In this document: in pieces, positions 9,545 to 18,002 of the stretch
Position numbering within the stretch: position 1 is the first letter of the stretch
Layout of the letters: the number at the start of each line of letters is the position of its first letter
Assembly: GCA_903933585.1 (NCBI GenBank)
Contig: CAIZKO010000058.1
Location: forward strand, 1-47,155
Length of the DNA stretch: 47,155 bases
Direction: 5' to 3'
DNA from: an uncultured Actinomycetes bacterium
Lineage (GTDB): Bacteria; Actinomycetota; Actinomycetes; Nanopelagicales; Nanopelagicaceae
Program-made: the position numbers and the translations under genes
Notes under the pieces: model-generated
What the model was told of the DNA's origin: nothing
Database searches by the model: none
What the model saw: only the letters and a program-made list of their open reading frames with translations

Positions 9545-10072
9545 TTATTCCTTTACCTTCTTAACAAATTTTTCGGGGTGATGGTCAAAAGCTTTTCCAT
9601 GCGGATAGGTAACCAATTCGAATTGCATCCCCCATGGAGATAGGAAGTAAACCCAGTGCTGACCTTCGCTGGGGCCTTTGCTTGCGGTTGGTTCACCCAG
9701 AATTTCAATGTTGTGGGCTTTAAGATGAGTAAGCGCAGCCCCCATGTCATCAACATAGAGAGCGACATGATGTCCACCGATATCACTATTTCTCGGCACT
9801 TCGAGAATTTGCTCTGGCGCGGAATATTCAAATACTTCGAAGATTGCGGCGCCATTTAATCGAAAGAAATGTAGTTCTTTCATGATCGCCCGAGGATCTA
9901 CATTTAAATGTTCCTTCATCCAGTTTTCATCACTGTGGAAGGGGCCGAGCGTGTACATATATTCGCAGCCCAACACATCAATAAAGAATCGTGTTGCCTC
10001 TTCTAAATTGGGAACGGTAATTCCGACATGGTCTACTCGCTGTAGGCCAGGTATTCCCTTTGACATAACCAT
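9545..10072 (-). CDS. VOC-family (glyoxalase/dioxygenase fold) protein
   Basis: About 175 residues with two beta-alpha-beta-beta-beta modules. The N-terminal module starts RVDHVGITVPNLEEA (metal-ligand His) and contains AAIFEVFEYS (Glu); the second contains GGHHVALYVDDM and ends MQFELVTYPHG. Family members are glyoxalases, epimerases, extradiol dioxygenases or resistance proteins, so the reaction is open. I chose the ATG at 10072, 4 bases after the stop of the upstream gene; an in-frame TTG at 10096 and an ATG at 10066 are alternatives, and none has a strong ribosome site, which suggests translational coupling. Third gene in the operon, between the M24 protein and the E1 enzyme. Confidence 0.85.
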   Translation of the reverse strand: MVMSKGIPGLQRVDHVGITVPNLEEATRFFIDVLGCEYMYTLGPFHSDENWMKEHLNVDPRAIMKELHFFRLNGAAIFEVFEYSAPEQILEVPRNSDIGGHHVALYVDDMGAALTHLKAHNIEILGEPTASKGPSEGQHWVYFLSPWGMQFELVTYPHGKAFDHHPEKFVKKVKE

Positions 10073-10076
10073 GATG

Positions 10077-11321
10077 TTAGTAAGGATTTGCCACAAAGAG
10101 CTCTTGTGCAGGGAATTTGGTCAAGATGTGTACGCCACTATCTGTGACAACCACCTCTTCCTCGATACGAGCGGCGGAAACTCCATCAGACGCTGGGCAG
10201 TAGGTTTCCAGCGCGAAGACCATTCCGGGACGGATCTCAATTGGATTTTCCAGACTATTCAGCCGTGAAATGATCGGACGCTCGTGCAGCCCCAGCCCAA
10301 GGCCGTGACCGAATTGCAGACCAAAGGCTGCCAGTTCGCTATCGAATCCAAATTCCTCCGCCTTAGGCCAAACCTTTGCGATCGCGGCAGTGTCGGTACC
10401 GACCTTGACCGCATTGATTGCAGCATCCATCCATTCGCGCGCCTTTGTGTACGCATCGCGTTGAGATGGCGTACTGCTTCCAACTGCAAAGGTACGGTAA
10501 TAGCAAGTGCGATATCCATTAAAGGAATGAATGATGTCAAAGAACGCTTGATCCCCTGGGCGGATAATACGATCGGTGAAATTATGTGGGTGTGGATTGC
10601 AACGCTCTCCTGAAATTGCATTGATCGCTTCTACCTGATCAGAACCCATTTCGTAGAGTCGCTTATTTGCAAGCGCCACGATCTCATTTTCACGGATACC
10701 GGGCTTTAGTACATCGACAATATTTTGATAAACGCCATCAACCATCGCTGCTGCTTGATTGAGCAGCATAATCTCATCTTGATTTTTGATCAGGCGGGCA
10801 TCGAGCATCTCTTGCTGACAATCCACGACGGTTAAGCCCTGGCGTTGCATCTCAAAGAGAAAAGCAGGTTCGACAATATCTATCCCGACTGGGAGATGAG
10901 CGACACCAGCATCTTCTAACAATCCCTTAATCTCTTTGACGGCGGATTCCATCAACCCCGCCGATGGAGCAACTGCGCCGCGCATTCCCAACATTCCGGG
11001 ACGATTGTTTTCGACTTTAAGCCAGGGGGAGTACAACTTGTGATGTCGCACAGCTGAACCAAAATCCCAGAGCATAGGTTCGCCATCGCGTGTCAAAAGC
11101 GCATAGCGAGTCATCTTGTCGCCCAGCGCACCACCGACCCACGATTGCGTGGTGTAACGAATGTTGTAGAAATCAAAGAGTAAGAAGGCGCCACAGTCAC
11201 TTGCGGATAGCGATTCTTTGGCGCGGCCAATTCGATACTTGCGCAGTCGATCAAAATCAACGCGCATCTCATAATCGACTCCCATATGCCCCGGAGCTTG
11301 TAGTGGTGTGTTATTAGCCAT
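10077..11321 (-). CDS. M24-family (creatinase/aminopeptidase P fold) hydrolase with altered metal site
   Basis: 414 residues: an N-terminal creatinase-like domain (~20-170) and a C-terminal pita-bread domain (~180-405). Aligned by eye to aminopeptidase P, four of five metal ligands are kept: Asp in AFFDIIH, His in FGHGLGLGLHE, Glu in FALETY and Glu in ARIEEEV. The second Asp (GYxxDxTRTF in peptidases) is replaced by Cys in GYRTCYYRTF. Creatinase and some other M24 amide or amidine hydrolases lack a complete metal site, so this is probably not an ordinary peptidase. The start overlaps the upstream dehydrogenase by 8 bases, with GAGG 9 bases before the ATG. Second gene of the operon. Confidence 0.85.
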   Translation of the reverse strand: MANNTPLQAPGHMGVDYEMRVDFDRLRKYRIGRAKESLSASDCGAFLLFDFYNIRYTTQSWVGGALGDKMTRYALLTRDGEPMLWDFGSAVRHHKLYSPWLKVENNRPGMLGMRGAVAPSAGLMESAVKEIKGLLEDAGVAHLPVGIDIVEPAFLFEMQRQGLTVVDCQQEMLDARLIKNQDEIMLLNQAAAMVDGVYQNIVDVLKPGIRENEIVALANKRLYEMGSDQVEAINAISGERCNPHPHNFTDRIIRPGDQAFFDIIHSFNGYRTCYYRTFAVGSSTPSQRDAYTKAREWMDAAINAVKVGTDTAAIAKVWPKAEEFGFDSELAAFGLQFGHGLGLGLHERPIISRLNSLENPIEIRPGMVFALETYCPASDGVSAARIEEEVVVTDSGVHILTKFPAQELFVANPY

Positions 11322-12261
11322 TACTTTCTACCTCAAGTCCACTCAATACTTTTTTATTTTCTGATACAAGAGTCATACCGGCACGACGGGCCTGCTCAAT
11401 CAAGAGGATCATGAAATCTTCGTCAACATGCCCCGCGCCACGTGCCGACGCTGTGATCTGTTGTGCTGCAGCGGTAATTGGCATTGGAACTTCCAATTCA
11501 TATGCCGCCTCCAAACCTAGATCGAAATCTTTAAGGAGTAAGGGGATAGTAAATGTCGGCGTGAAATCTAAATTTACAATAGATGGGGATTTGTATTTGG
11601 TGAATGTAGATCCCATGACAGAGTCGTTGAGGAATTCTAGGAAAGCAGAACGCTCGACCCCAGCCTTCTCTGTCAATGTAACAATTTCGGCAAGTGTCTG
11701 AGCGACGACTCCTAACATGATGTTGTGAGCAATCTTTACTAAGCGGGCAACTTCACCCTCGCCGACATATGTAACTTTACGTCCAAAGAGATTGATGAGT
11801 CCGGCAACTTCTTCATAAACATCCTTAGGGCCAGAGACCGCAACCGTTAACTTTCCGGCTGCGATGACGGAAGGGTTTCCACTTACGGGTGCCGCCAGGA
11901 GCTCTGTCCCTTTCGTCTTGGCGAAGGAGCGAACTTTCTCTGAAACCTCTGTTGAAACCGTGGACGAATCGATAATGACCTTAGGGGATTCTCCTTCGAC
12001 CGTTAGAACTCCATGTTCACCCATCGTTACCTCTTCGAGGTCCTTCGGGGCAGAGACCATAATGAAGACAACGTCTAAACCAGCGAGATCACTCGGGCGA
12101 TCGACGACCTTCGCGCCGAGGGCAACAAGTGGCTCCGCCTTGGAGCGTGTTCTGTTGTAAACAGTGACGTCGTGACCCGCCTCAAGCAAGCGTGTGGCCA
12201 GCTGGAAACCCATACGACCAGCTCCGATCCAACCAATCGTTGGTTTTGGGCTGATGCTCAT
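11314..12261 (-). CDS. 3-hydroxyisobutyrate-dehydrogenase-family NAD(P) oxidoreductase (copy 1)
   Basis: 315-residue beta-hydroxyacid dehydrogenase. The N-terminal Rossmann fold starts at residue ~9 (GWIGAGRMGFQLATRLLEAGHDVTVYNRT cut at the usual GxGxMG and NR..K sites), the substrate motif is DSSTVS...APVSGNPSVIAAGKL, and the catalytic Lys is in VKIAHNIML (~175). The family oxidises 3-hydroxyacids such as 3-hydroxyisobutyrate, tartronate semialdehyde or 4-hydroxybutyrate; specificity is not visible. First gene of the operon running to 5892. AAGGAG lies 5 bases before the ATG, and a strong promoter with a palindromic operator is directly upstream. A second family member is at 32333. Confidence 0.9.
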   Translation of the reverse strand: MSISPKPTIGWIGAGRMGFQLATRLLEAGHDVTVYNRTRSKAEPLVALGAKVVDRPSDLAGLDVVFIMVSAPKDLEEVTMGEHGVLTVEGESPKVIIDSSTVSTEVSEKVRSFAKTKGTELLAAPVSGNPSVIAAGKLTVAVSGPKDVYEEVAGLINLFGRKVTYVGEGEVARLVKIAHNIMLGVVAQTLAEIVTLTEKAGVERSAFLEFLNDSVMGSTFTKYKSPSIVNLDFTPTFTIPLLLKDFDLGLEAAYELEVPMPITAAAQQITASARGAGHVDEDFMILLIEQARRAGMTLVSENKKVLSGLEVESNG

Positions 12262-12292
12262 AGCGACTCCTTAGGTCATCCTGATAAATTCG

Positions 12293-12341
12293 TGCAATCG
12301 ATTGCAGGCTTTATTATCAACGGTTTCAGGGCACTCGTCAA
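12293..12341 (-). promoter_or_regulatory. LacI-type operator site 1 and promoter of the dehydrogenase/E1 operon
   Basis: A perfect 14-base palindrome TGCAATCGATTGCA occupies 12293-12306. On the minus strand it directly follows a near-consensus sigma-70 promoter: -35 TTGACG (12341-12336), 17-base spacer, -10 GATAAT (12318-12313). The transcription start would fall at the operator edge, the classic place for repression. The central CG and the GCAA half-sites resemble PurR/LacI-family operators. The divergent lacI gene begins 63 bases away, so autoregulation from the same site is likely. Confidence 0.75.
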
Positions 12342-12369
12342 GGCATAATTTGAACTATAAGGTTACTTC

Positions 12370-13389
12370 ATGCGATCGCGAACCACCCTGGCTGATGTGG
12401 CGAAGCGGGCTGGGGTCAATGTCAGCACGGTCTCGCGCTCACTTAACCAGGAGACTGAGGGACAGGTCAGCAAAGCTACTGTTAAGAAGATCCGCAAAAT
12501 TGCGGATGAGATGGCCTACTCCCCAAATACCGTTGCGCGCGGGTTGCGAACGCGCAAATCCATGACGATCGGAGTTATCGTCCCTGATCTCACTAACCCG
12601 ATCTTCCCGCCGATTGTCCGCGGGGTCGACAGCATCCTATTTTCACGTGGGTACTCTGCCTTGGTAGTTAATACCGACAATAATGCTGAGATCGAAAATG
12701 CTCTCTTTGATTCCCTCATGGAGCGTCAGGTCGATGGTCTCATCATTGCAACTGGCCACACTGAGCGGAGCATGATTGCCAAATATCACAACCAAGGAGT
12801 CAAGGCTGTACTCGTAAATCGCGAAGCTTCCGGGGTTCCCTACCCCTCTGTCATTGGGGATGACGCTGCAGGTATTGCCGCCGCTCTAGAACATTTGGCT
12901 GCTCTCGGTCACAAGAAGGTTCTCCACCTCGCTGGGCCAACCGTCCTCTCCACCGCAAGCGTACGAAGCAACGCTTTTACAAATTCCGCCAAGCGTTTAG
13001 GACTCATCACGAAGGTGGTTAAAGCCACCGCACTTTCTGTCTCGGCGGGCGAGATCGCGATGAACAAATTTTTGGATGCTAACCCAAAGGGCGTAACAGC
13101 AGTCCTTGCTGGCAACGATCTGCTCGCGCTGGGGGTTTTTCATGCCCTGCGCAAACATGGTCTGCGCACCCCACAGGATATTTCGGTTATTGGTTTTAAC
13201 AATATGCCATTCTCGGAAGATTTTAACCCCTCGCTTACAACAGTCAGTGCGCCACACTTTGAGATGGGCGTGGAATCCGCTCGGTTGCTCATAAATCAGA
13301 TCGAAGGCAAGGTAACAAGCCCGAGAAAGATAACTCTCCCCGTAACTCTTGTGATACGAGAATCGTCAGGTCCGGTTCCCAAGAGATAG
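12370..13389 (+). CDS. LacI-family transcriptional regulator
   Basis: 339 residues. The N-terminal helix-turn-helix is typical (TTLADVAKRAGVNVSTVSRSL, here split at the turn AKRAGVN / VSTVSRSL), followed by the hinge helix (SPNTVARGLRTRKS, ~50-63) and a periplasmic-binding-protein-like effector domain (TIGVIVPDLTNPIF onward, ~65-335). AAGG lies 7 bases before the ATG. It is divergent from the dehydrogenase/E1 operon and shares with it the palindrome at 12293-12306; four similar palindromes precede other operons in the window, so it is the likely local regulator of the whole region. Most LacI proteins sense sugars; the neighbours here (LIV-type importer, TPP and C-C-cleaving enzymes) suggest a non-sugar effector. 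Effector unknown. Confidence 0.93.
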   Translation: MRSRTTLADVAKRAGVNVSTVSRSLNQETEGQVSKATVKKIRKIADEMAYSPNTVARGLRTRKSMTIGVIVPDLTNPIFPPIVRGVDSILFSRGYSALVVNTDNNAEIENALFDSLMERQVDGLIIATGHTERSMIAKYHNQGVKAVLVNREASGVPYPSVIGDDAAGIAAALEHLAALGHKKVLHLAGPTVLSTASVRSNAFTNSAKRLGLITKVVKATALSVSAGEIAMNKFLDANPKGVTAVLAGNDLLALGVFHALRKHGLRTPQDISVIGFNNMPFSEDFNPSLTTVSAPHFEMGVESARLLINQIEGKVTSPRKITLPVTLVIRESSGPVPKR

Positions 13390-13423
13390 TGACTTGTCCG
13401 CAAATACAGATTACTGTTTTGCG

Positions 13424-14476
13424 ATGAGAGATTCAGATATTCAATCGGCCATTGACCATTGGGCTCCTCGATTCACAACTCAGGGTGTTGACCCGAATGA
13501 CTTCCAACGCGTCACCTCAGCGCTAGAAAATTGGTCGCAATGGCTAGATGCCTGGGTCGCTAACGGTGATATGCATGCCGATCTAGCCGCGGAAGCAGAG
13601 CGGGCAGGACACAAAATAAGTGCGGGTAACGCTTGGAACCGCGCGGCCCTGAGCTACCACTTCGCAAAATTTGTCTGGGTTTTAGATATGTCAAAACATA
13701 AGTTTGCAACCGAGAAATCCATCGCAGCGTTGCTTCGTGCTCATAAGAACCTTGATCCCTCTGCCCGTCGTATTGAAATTCCTTTCGAAGGAGACCAATT
13801 AGTTGGAAATCTTCGGAGACCACAAGGAATTATTAATCCACCAGTGGTCATCTTGCTTCCTGGTTTAGATTCCACAAAAGAAGAATTTTTCAATTGGGAG
13901 AATGTCTTCTTAACTCGGGGCTTAGCGACTTTCTCGTTAGATGGGCCCGGTCAAGGAGAATCTGGATTCCATTTTTCACTTCGCCCTAATTACGAAAGCG
14001 CTATCAAGGTCGCTATCGATGAACTATTAACAATTAAAGAGATTGATGCAAGTCGTTTGGGTATTGTTGGTGTCAGCATGGGTGGCTACTACGCAGCACG
14101 CAGTGCGGCACACGATGCGCGCATCAAAGTTGCGGTAACGGTAGGTGGTTCGTACGACACAGGAAGTCGTTACGATGGGCGGCCGCCAATAAGTCGTGCC
14201 GCCTTTTATCAATATTCTGGCGCAAAGAGTGAAGATGAGGCACGAGCGATCGCAGACAGCATCACACTCGAGGGTTGTCTGCACAATCTTAAACAACCGC
14301 TCTTGGTTATCTTTGGGAAGAAAGATCGCCTGGTTCCGTATCAACATGCGGAGCGAGTAGTCGCGGAAGCCGGCAATGCAAAATTAGTCATGATCGAAGA
14401 TGGCAACCACGTTTGCAACAACTACCCATATCTGTACCATCCCTTAGCCGGTGACTGGATGGTCGATCATCTCTAG
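13424..14476 (+). CDS. Alpha/beta hydrolase, 2,6-dihydroxypseudooxynicotine-hydrolase-like (paralogue 1)
   Basis: About 350 residues: an N-terminal helical cap (~1-120) followed by an alpha/beta-hydrolase core. Visible triad: Ser in GVSMGGYY, Asp in GKKDRLVP, His in DGNHVCNN. The core marker LPGLDSTKEEFF and DGPGQGES are shared with the paralogues at 21598 and 33323. The layout matches the C-C bond hydrolase group of 2,6-dihydroxypseudooxynicotine hydrolase and FrsA-like proteins. I chose ATG 13424 because MRDSDIQSAIDHWAPRF aligns with the start of the 33323 paralogue; a TTG at 13394 would add 10 residues. It follows lacI by about 34 bases, probably as one transcript. Substrate unknown. Confidence 0.85.
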   Translation: MRDSDIQSAIDHWAPRFTTQGVDPNDFQRVTSALENWSQWLDAWVANGDMHADLAAEAERAGHKISAGNAWNRAALSYHFAKFVWVLDMSKHKFATEKSIAALLRAHKNLDPSARRIEIPFEGDQLVGNLRRPQGIINPPVVILLPGLDSTKEEFFNWENVFLTRGLATFSLDGPGQGESGFHFSLRPNYESAIKVAIDELLTIKEIDASRLGIVGVSMGGYYAARSAAHDARIKVAVTVGGSYDTGSRYDGRPPISRAAFYQYSGAKSEDEARAIADSITLEGCLHNLKQPLLVIFGKKDRLVPYQHAERVVAEAGNAKLVMIEDGNHVCNNYPYLYHPLAGDWMVDHL

Positions 14477-14479
14477 ATT

Positions 14480-16222
14480 TTAGGAAGGAATTATTGGCAA
14501 TAAGATCGAAGATGGGAAGTCATTTCCCGTATAGAGAGTGACTCTATTTGCGAAGATTTCTGCGGGTCGGTCTAATTGATGATCATGTCTAAAAGGGCCA
14601 CTTCCCTTCATGATCCGCCCACCCATTTCTACAGGTTCTAAACCATGATCAAAATCGCACCCTTTTACAGTGAGCGCCAGTCGATAACCGGCTGGTAAAA
14701 GCAAACATGTCGCCCAGATTTCAATATCTAACTCGTAAATCTCCCCCGGAAGCAACGGTTCTTTCTTCATATGTGGATGAAAAGGAGCCCAAGGTTTTGT
14801 CTTTGCAGCATCTAGCGCGCGATGCGAAGCACGTAGCCAACCCTGAGACATAGGCGTCTTTGGATCGTTGGCTCCTTCGAAGAGAATCTCATCTCCTTCG
14901 GGGTTAAAAGCGCGCAAGGTAAGGAATAGATCAGCATCGGAGGTTGATGAAGAAATCCAGAGCTTTGCACTCACCGGGCCGGTAATTTCAGTCGCCTGGG
15001 GCATTGAAGCGCTATAAAAAGTTACACCTTCTCCCATCGCATCGTATGTGAAGCTCTGTTGCTGCTGCGGCACGGAATTATTAATAGATAAATTACTGAG
15101 TTCTAGGTACTGCCGACTCCACGCGGTGCGAGCGAGTGGCCATTCATTTTCACCGCGTAGTTTTACGGTTCCGTCCACCTGACGAATATTGAGTGAAACC
15201 GGTGGTTGCGTCTCCCAATCTCCCTCGCCTTTAAGAAAGTAATCGAAGAATCGTTTCTGCAATGAACGCCCGTACTCCGTATAGAACCCAGACCAATGAG
15301 TTCCATTATGTACCTCTAACCACTTCTTCGGTAAGCCAGTTGCGGCCCAGGCGTATAGATTCCCACGCTGATGATTTCCTAGACCGCCCCAATTCGCGGC
15401 CGAGAGAGTTGGAACTCGAATCTTCTCCGGTTGGCTGGAGTGTGAAAAATGCCATTCATCATCAAAGGGGTGTTCGATTATTTCTCGAGCGAGGTCGCAC
15501 CTATTGGCGAATAATTCTTCATCGGTTAAATCTTCGTCACCACAAGCCAGTAAACCACTCTCGGGATTGCGAAATCCCCGAGATCCCAGGCCATGCTGAA
15601 TTGTTGACATACGTTGATACCAATCGGGAAGGAAGGCGTTATGTATCCCGCCATGATGTGTCATGTCGCGGTAGTAGTCGTTTGCCCCTTCCCAGGGACA
15701 AATTGCCATCAAATGTGGGGGGTTAAGCTCCGCGACTTGCCACTGATTCTTTGCATAGTAAGAGATTCCGGCCAATCCGACTTTCTGGTTCGACCATTCC
15801 TGAGCGGCGATCCACTCGATACAATCGTAATAATCTTGCGCTTCTCGCTTGCTCCAGACATCAACGATGCCCGGTGATCTACCTGCCCCGCGTGAGTCCA
15901 CGCGAACGGTGGCATAGCCAAATGCGGTCCAATGCTCTGGGTCAACTAACTCCCAAGCCGCATATTTTCCGCTACTTCCGACCAAATCCTTGGGGAAGCG
16001 CGCGTTAAGGCGCTCCCATTGACGTGGATAACCTGCGGCGAAAGTTAGCCCTTTGGCGTAAGGGCCGTAGCTTGCGATAACAGGAAGTTTCTCTCCGTGA
16101 AGCGGGCGATAGACATCGGCACGCAGAATAAGACCATCATCCATCGTGATGGGTACATCCCAGTCGATGAACATGCCATCGCGTTCCTCTGATTTGAGCG
16201 CCCCAATAATTGGTTTCATCAC
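14480..16222 (-). CDS. CocE/NonD-family hydrolase (S15 peptidase/esterase fold)
   Basis: 580 residues. The N-terminal alpha/beta-hydrolase domain contains the start motif DGLILRADVYRP, VRVDSRGAGRSPG and the nucleophile elbow GISYYAKNQW (Ser ~153); a C-terminal jelly-roll (~345-570, X-Pro dipeptidyl-peptidase C-terminal type) includes TEITGPVSAKLWISSSTSDADL. Family members hydrolyse acyl esters (cocaine esterase), glutaryl-amide bonds or X-Pro peptides. The GTG start overlaps the upstream MFS stop (GTGATGA), with an ATG as the next codon. Last gene of the four-gene operon beginning at 18974. It is convergent with the alpha/beta hydrolase gene ending at 14476, only 3 bases away. Confidence 0.9.
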   Translation of the reverse strand: MMKPIIGALKSEERDGMFIDWDVPITMDDGLILRADVYRPLHGEKLPVIASYGPYAKGLTFAAGYPRQWERLNARFPKDLVGSSGKYAAWELVDPEHWTAFGYATVRVDSRGAGRSPGIVDVWSKREAQDYYDCIEWIAAQEWSNQKVGLAGISYYAKNQWQVAELNPPHLMAICPWEGANDYYRDMTHHGGIHNAFLPDWYQRMSTIQHGLGSRGFRNPESGLLACGDEDLTDEELFANRCDLAREIIEHPFDDEWHFSHSSQPEKIRVPTLSAANWGGLGNHQRGNLYAWAATGLPKKWLEVHNGTHWSGFYTEYGRSLQKRFFDYFLKGEGDWETQPPVSLNIRQVDGTVKLRGENEWPLARTAWSRQYLELSNLSINNSVPQQQQSFTYDAMGEGVTFYSASMPQATEITGPVSAKLWISSSTSDADLFLTLRAFNPEGDEILFEGANDPKTPMSQGWLRASHRALDAAKTKPWAPFHPHMKKEPLLPGEIYELDIEIWATCLLLPAGYRLALTVKGCDFDHGLEPVEMGGRIMKGSGPFRHDHQLDRPAEIFANRVTLYTGNDFPSSILLPIIPS

Positions 16223-17616
16223 AGACCGCTCCCTTTGACTCGAATTGAGTCTCCCGCCTTCTGCGGGAGCCGCGCCGAACCTACAAATGCCATGAAGACT
16301 AGAAAAGCGAGAACGATGAATGCAAAGGTAAATTGATCGGCGTTGCCAAAGAGAGCTACACCCAACTTAAGGGCCAATACAGCAATCGCGACAGCAAAGA
16401 CCTGAGTGAGCTGCTGAATCATCGACGCCAAACTATTCGCTTGTTGCATTTTGGGTTGATCGATATCTGCAAAGGTGATCGTGTTGTAACAGGTATAGCC
16501 AAGAGATCGAACTGAGCCACTGAACAATAAGAGAATCCAGATGAGAATCAGTGGAGTTGACACTTTAAGAGCTGATATCAAAAGAATACTTACTCCGGAG
16601 AGGCTCGTGGCAATCATCAAAATGTGACGAAATGGCAGAATCTTGAGTAGTGGAGTTGTCAGGGGCTTAAAAAAGAAGTTGCCAAGAAAGAGGAAGAGAA
16701 CGGTGCTGCCAGCTCGCACCGGAGACCAACCAAATTTATCCTGAAACATTAATGGCATTAAAAAAGGAACCGCATTGATTCCGACTCTAAATGCAGCACC
16801 CGCAGTATTTGCAAATCTAAAGGTTCGTACATGTAACGCATCTAAACCAACCAAGGGGATTGGTACTTTAAACATATGGCGCACAGTGGGTATTCCAAGT
16901 CCTATGCCGGTAACAAGAAGCAGAGATGTTGCCAGAGTATTTACCTTTGGATTGCCAAGAGCGGCGGCACCAAAAACTAGACAGCCGAGCGAGATAGAAG
17001 CGCCTACAAACCCGGCCCAGTCAAGCTTTTGCGCGGTCGTGAGCGCGCCTTGAGGAATCAATTTAATTGCAAGAATTAGTTCGATCATCCCTATCGGAAG
17101 ATTAACGGCGAAGATCCAGGGCCAGGAAAGATGAGCGATGATTAGACCAGAGAGAGCAGGCGCGATAATCGGAGCTGTGAGCGCGGGCCAGGTTAGATAT
17201 GAAATTGCTCTTATCATGTGGGCTTTGTCAGTCGCTCGCAGAACTACCAATCGACCCACCGGGACCATCATCGCGCCACCAGCTCCTTGGATAACTCGCA
17301 TAAAAGTGAGTTCGGTCAGTGTTGTACTAATTGCGCACAGGAGTGATGCACCGGTAAAGATGATGATGCTAGTGAAGAGAACAGGTCTTGCTCCCCATTT
17401 TTCAACAAACCATGCGCTGACTGGAATCAGGACAACGACCGCCATTAAGTAGGCCGTCGCGCAGATACCTACCTGACCGGAGAGGATATGGAATTGGCGC
17501 GCAATTGTTGGGGCGGCCGTCGGAATAACTGCTGCATCCAAATTCTCCATAAAGAGCAGACCTGCAATTAAAAATGCTATTGGGCCAACTTCCCAGCGCT
17601 CGGAGCTTTTCTTCAC
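16219..17616 (-). CDS. MFS exporter, DHA2-like (complete)
   Basis: 465 residues with roughly 12-14 hydrophobic segments. The motif RVIQGAGGAMMVPVGRL and the Pro-rich segment WPALTAPIIAPALSG are typical of DHA2-type drug:H+ antiporters. It is paralogous to the truncated MFS gene at the left edge (1-521). The start overlaps the stop of the FMN-binding protein gene by 4 bases, and its own stop overlaps the CocE-like gene, so it is translated in a tight operon. In a catabolic setting it may move a substrate or intermediate instead of a drug; direction of transport cannot be told from sequence. Confidence 0.9.
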   Translation of the reverse strand: MKKSSERWEVGPIAFLIAGLLFMENLDAAVIPTAAPTIARQFHILSGQVGICATAYLMAVVVLIPVSAWFVEKWGARPVLFTSIIIFTGASLLCAISTTLTELTFMRVIQGAGGAMMVPVGRLVVLRATDKAHMIRAISYLTWPALTAPIIAPALSGLIIAHLSWPWIFAVNLPIGMIELILAIKLIPQGALTTAQKLDWAGFVGASISLGCLVFGAAALGNPKVNTLATSLLLVTGIGLGIPTVRHMFKVPIPLVGLDALHVRTFRFANTAGAAFRVGINAVPFLMPLMFQDKFGWSPVRAGSTVLFLFLGNFFFKPLTTPLLKILPFRHILMIATSLSGVSILLISALKVSTPLILIWILLLFSGSVRSLGYTCYNTITFADIDQPKMQQANSLASMIQQLTQVFAVAIAVLALKLGVALFGNADQFTFAFIVLAFLVFMAFVGSARLPQKAGDSIRVKGSGL

Positions 17617-18002
17617 AGCCCTGCCTTCGCCAATGCGCCCTGCAGAGAACGGCTATATGCGCTACTGGTAACGCTAGCTCCAGAGACAGCCTGGATCGAG
17701 GCCGAGTTCTCGCTAATGGCCTCTTTCCGCAGAATTGGCACGGAGACTCGAGCTAGAGTAATTGAACGCGTATCGGAATTCGGGAGCACTAAAGGAATAA
17801 CATCAATAATGCGGTGGTTCTTTACGACAACTTCGACCTGCAAACTACTGTAAATGGTCTTTATGACTGGACCTTTAAAAATTTGTACCCCGGTTATTGC
17901 AGACTTGGTCTTAGGGCTCTGCATCAGTCGGGCAAAGGCGAACCCAACCAGTGAAAATATGATGAGGCCGAAGAGTACAAATACCCCATATTTTCGCCGC
18001 AT
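17613..18002 (-). CDS. Membrane-anchored FMN-binding domain protein
   Basis: 129 residues: one N-terminal membrane segment (~6-25), then an extracytoplasmic FMN-binding domain as found in NqrC/RnfG and related electron-transfer proteins. The flavin attachment motif is visible as AVSGASVTSSAY near residue 107; the position that is usually Thr in SGAT is Ser here. This motif is normally flavinylated by ApbE, which is not encoded in the window. The gene starts directly after the stop of the quinone-oxidoreductase-like gene and overlaps the MFS gene by 4 bases. Likely role: a small electron carrier at the membrane, partner unknown. Confidence 0.85.
   Translation of the reverse strand: MRRKYGVFVLFGLIIFSLVGFAFARLMQSPKTKSAITGVQIFKGPVIKTIYSSLQVEVVVKNHRIIDVIPLVLPNSDTRSITLARVSVPILRKEAISENSASIQAVSGASVTSSAYSRSLQGALAKAGL

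Noticed and set aside
10077-11321. M24 protein as DMSP lyase DddP or ectoine hydrolase DoeA.
   Set aside because: The replaced ligand does not match the DddP metal site as I recall it, and none of the usual ectoine or DMSP genes are nearby.
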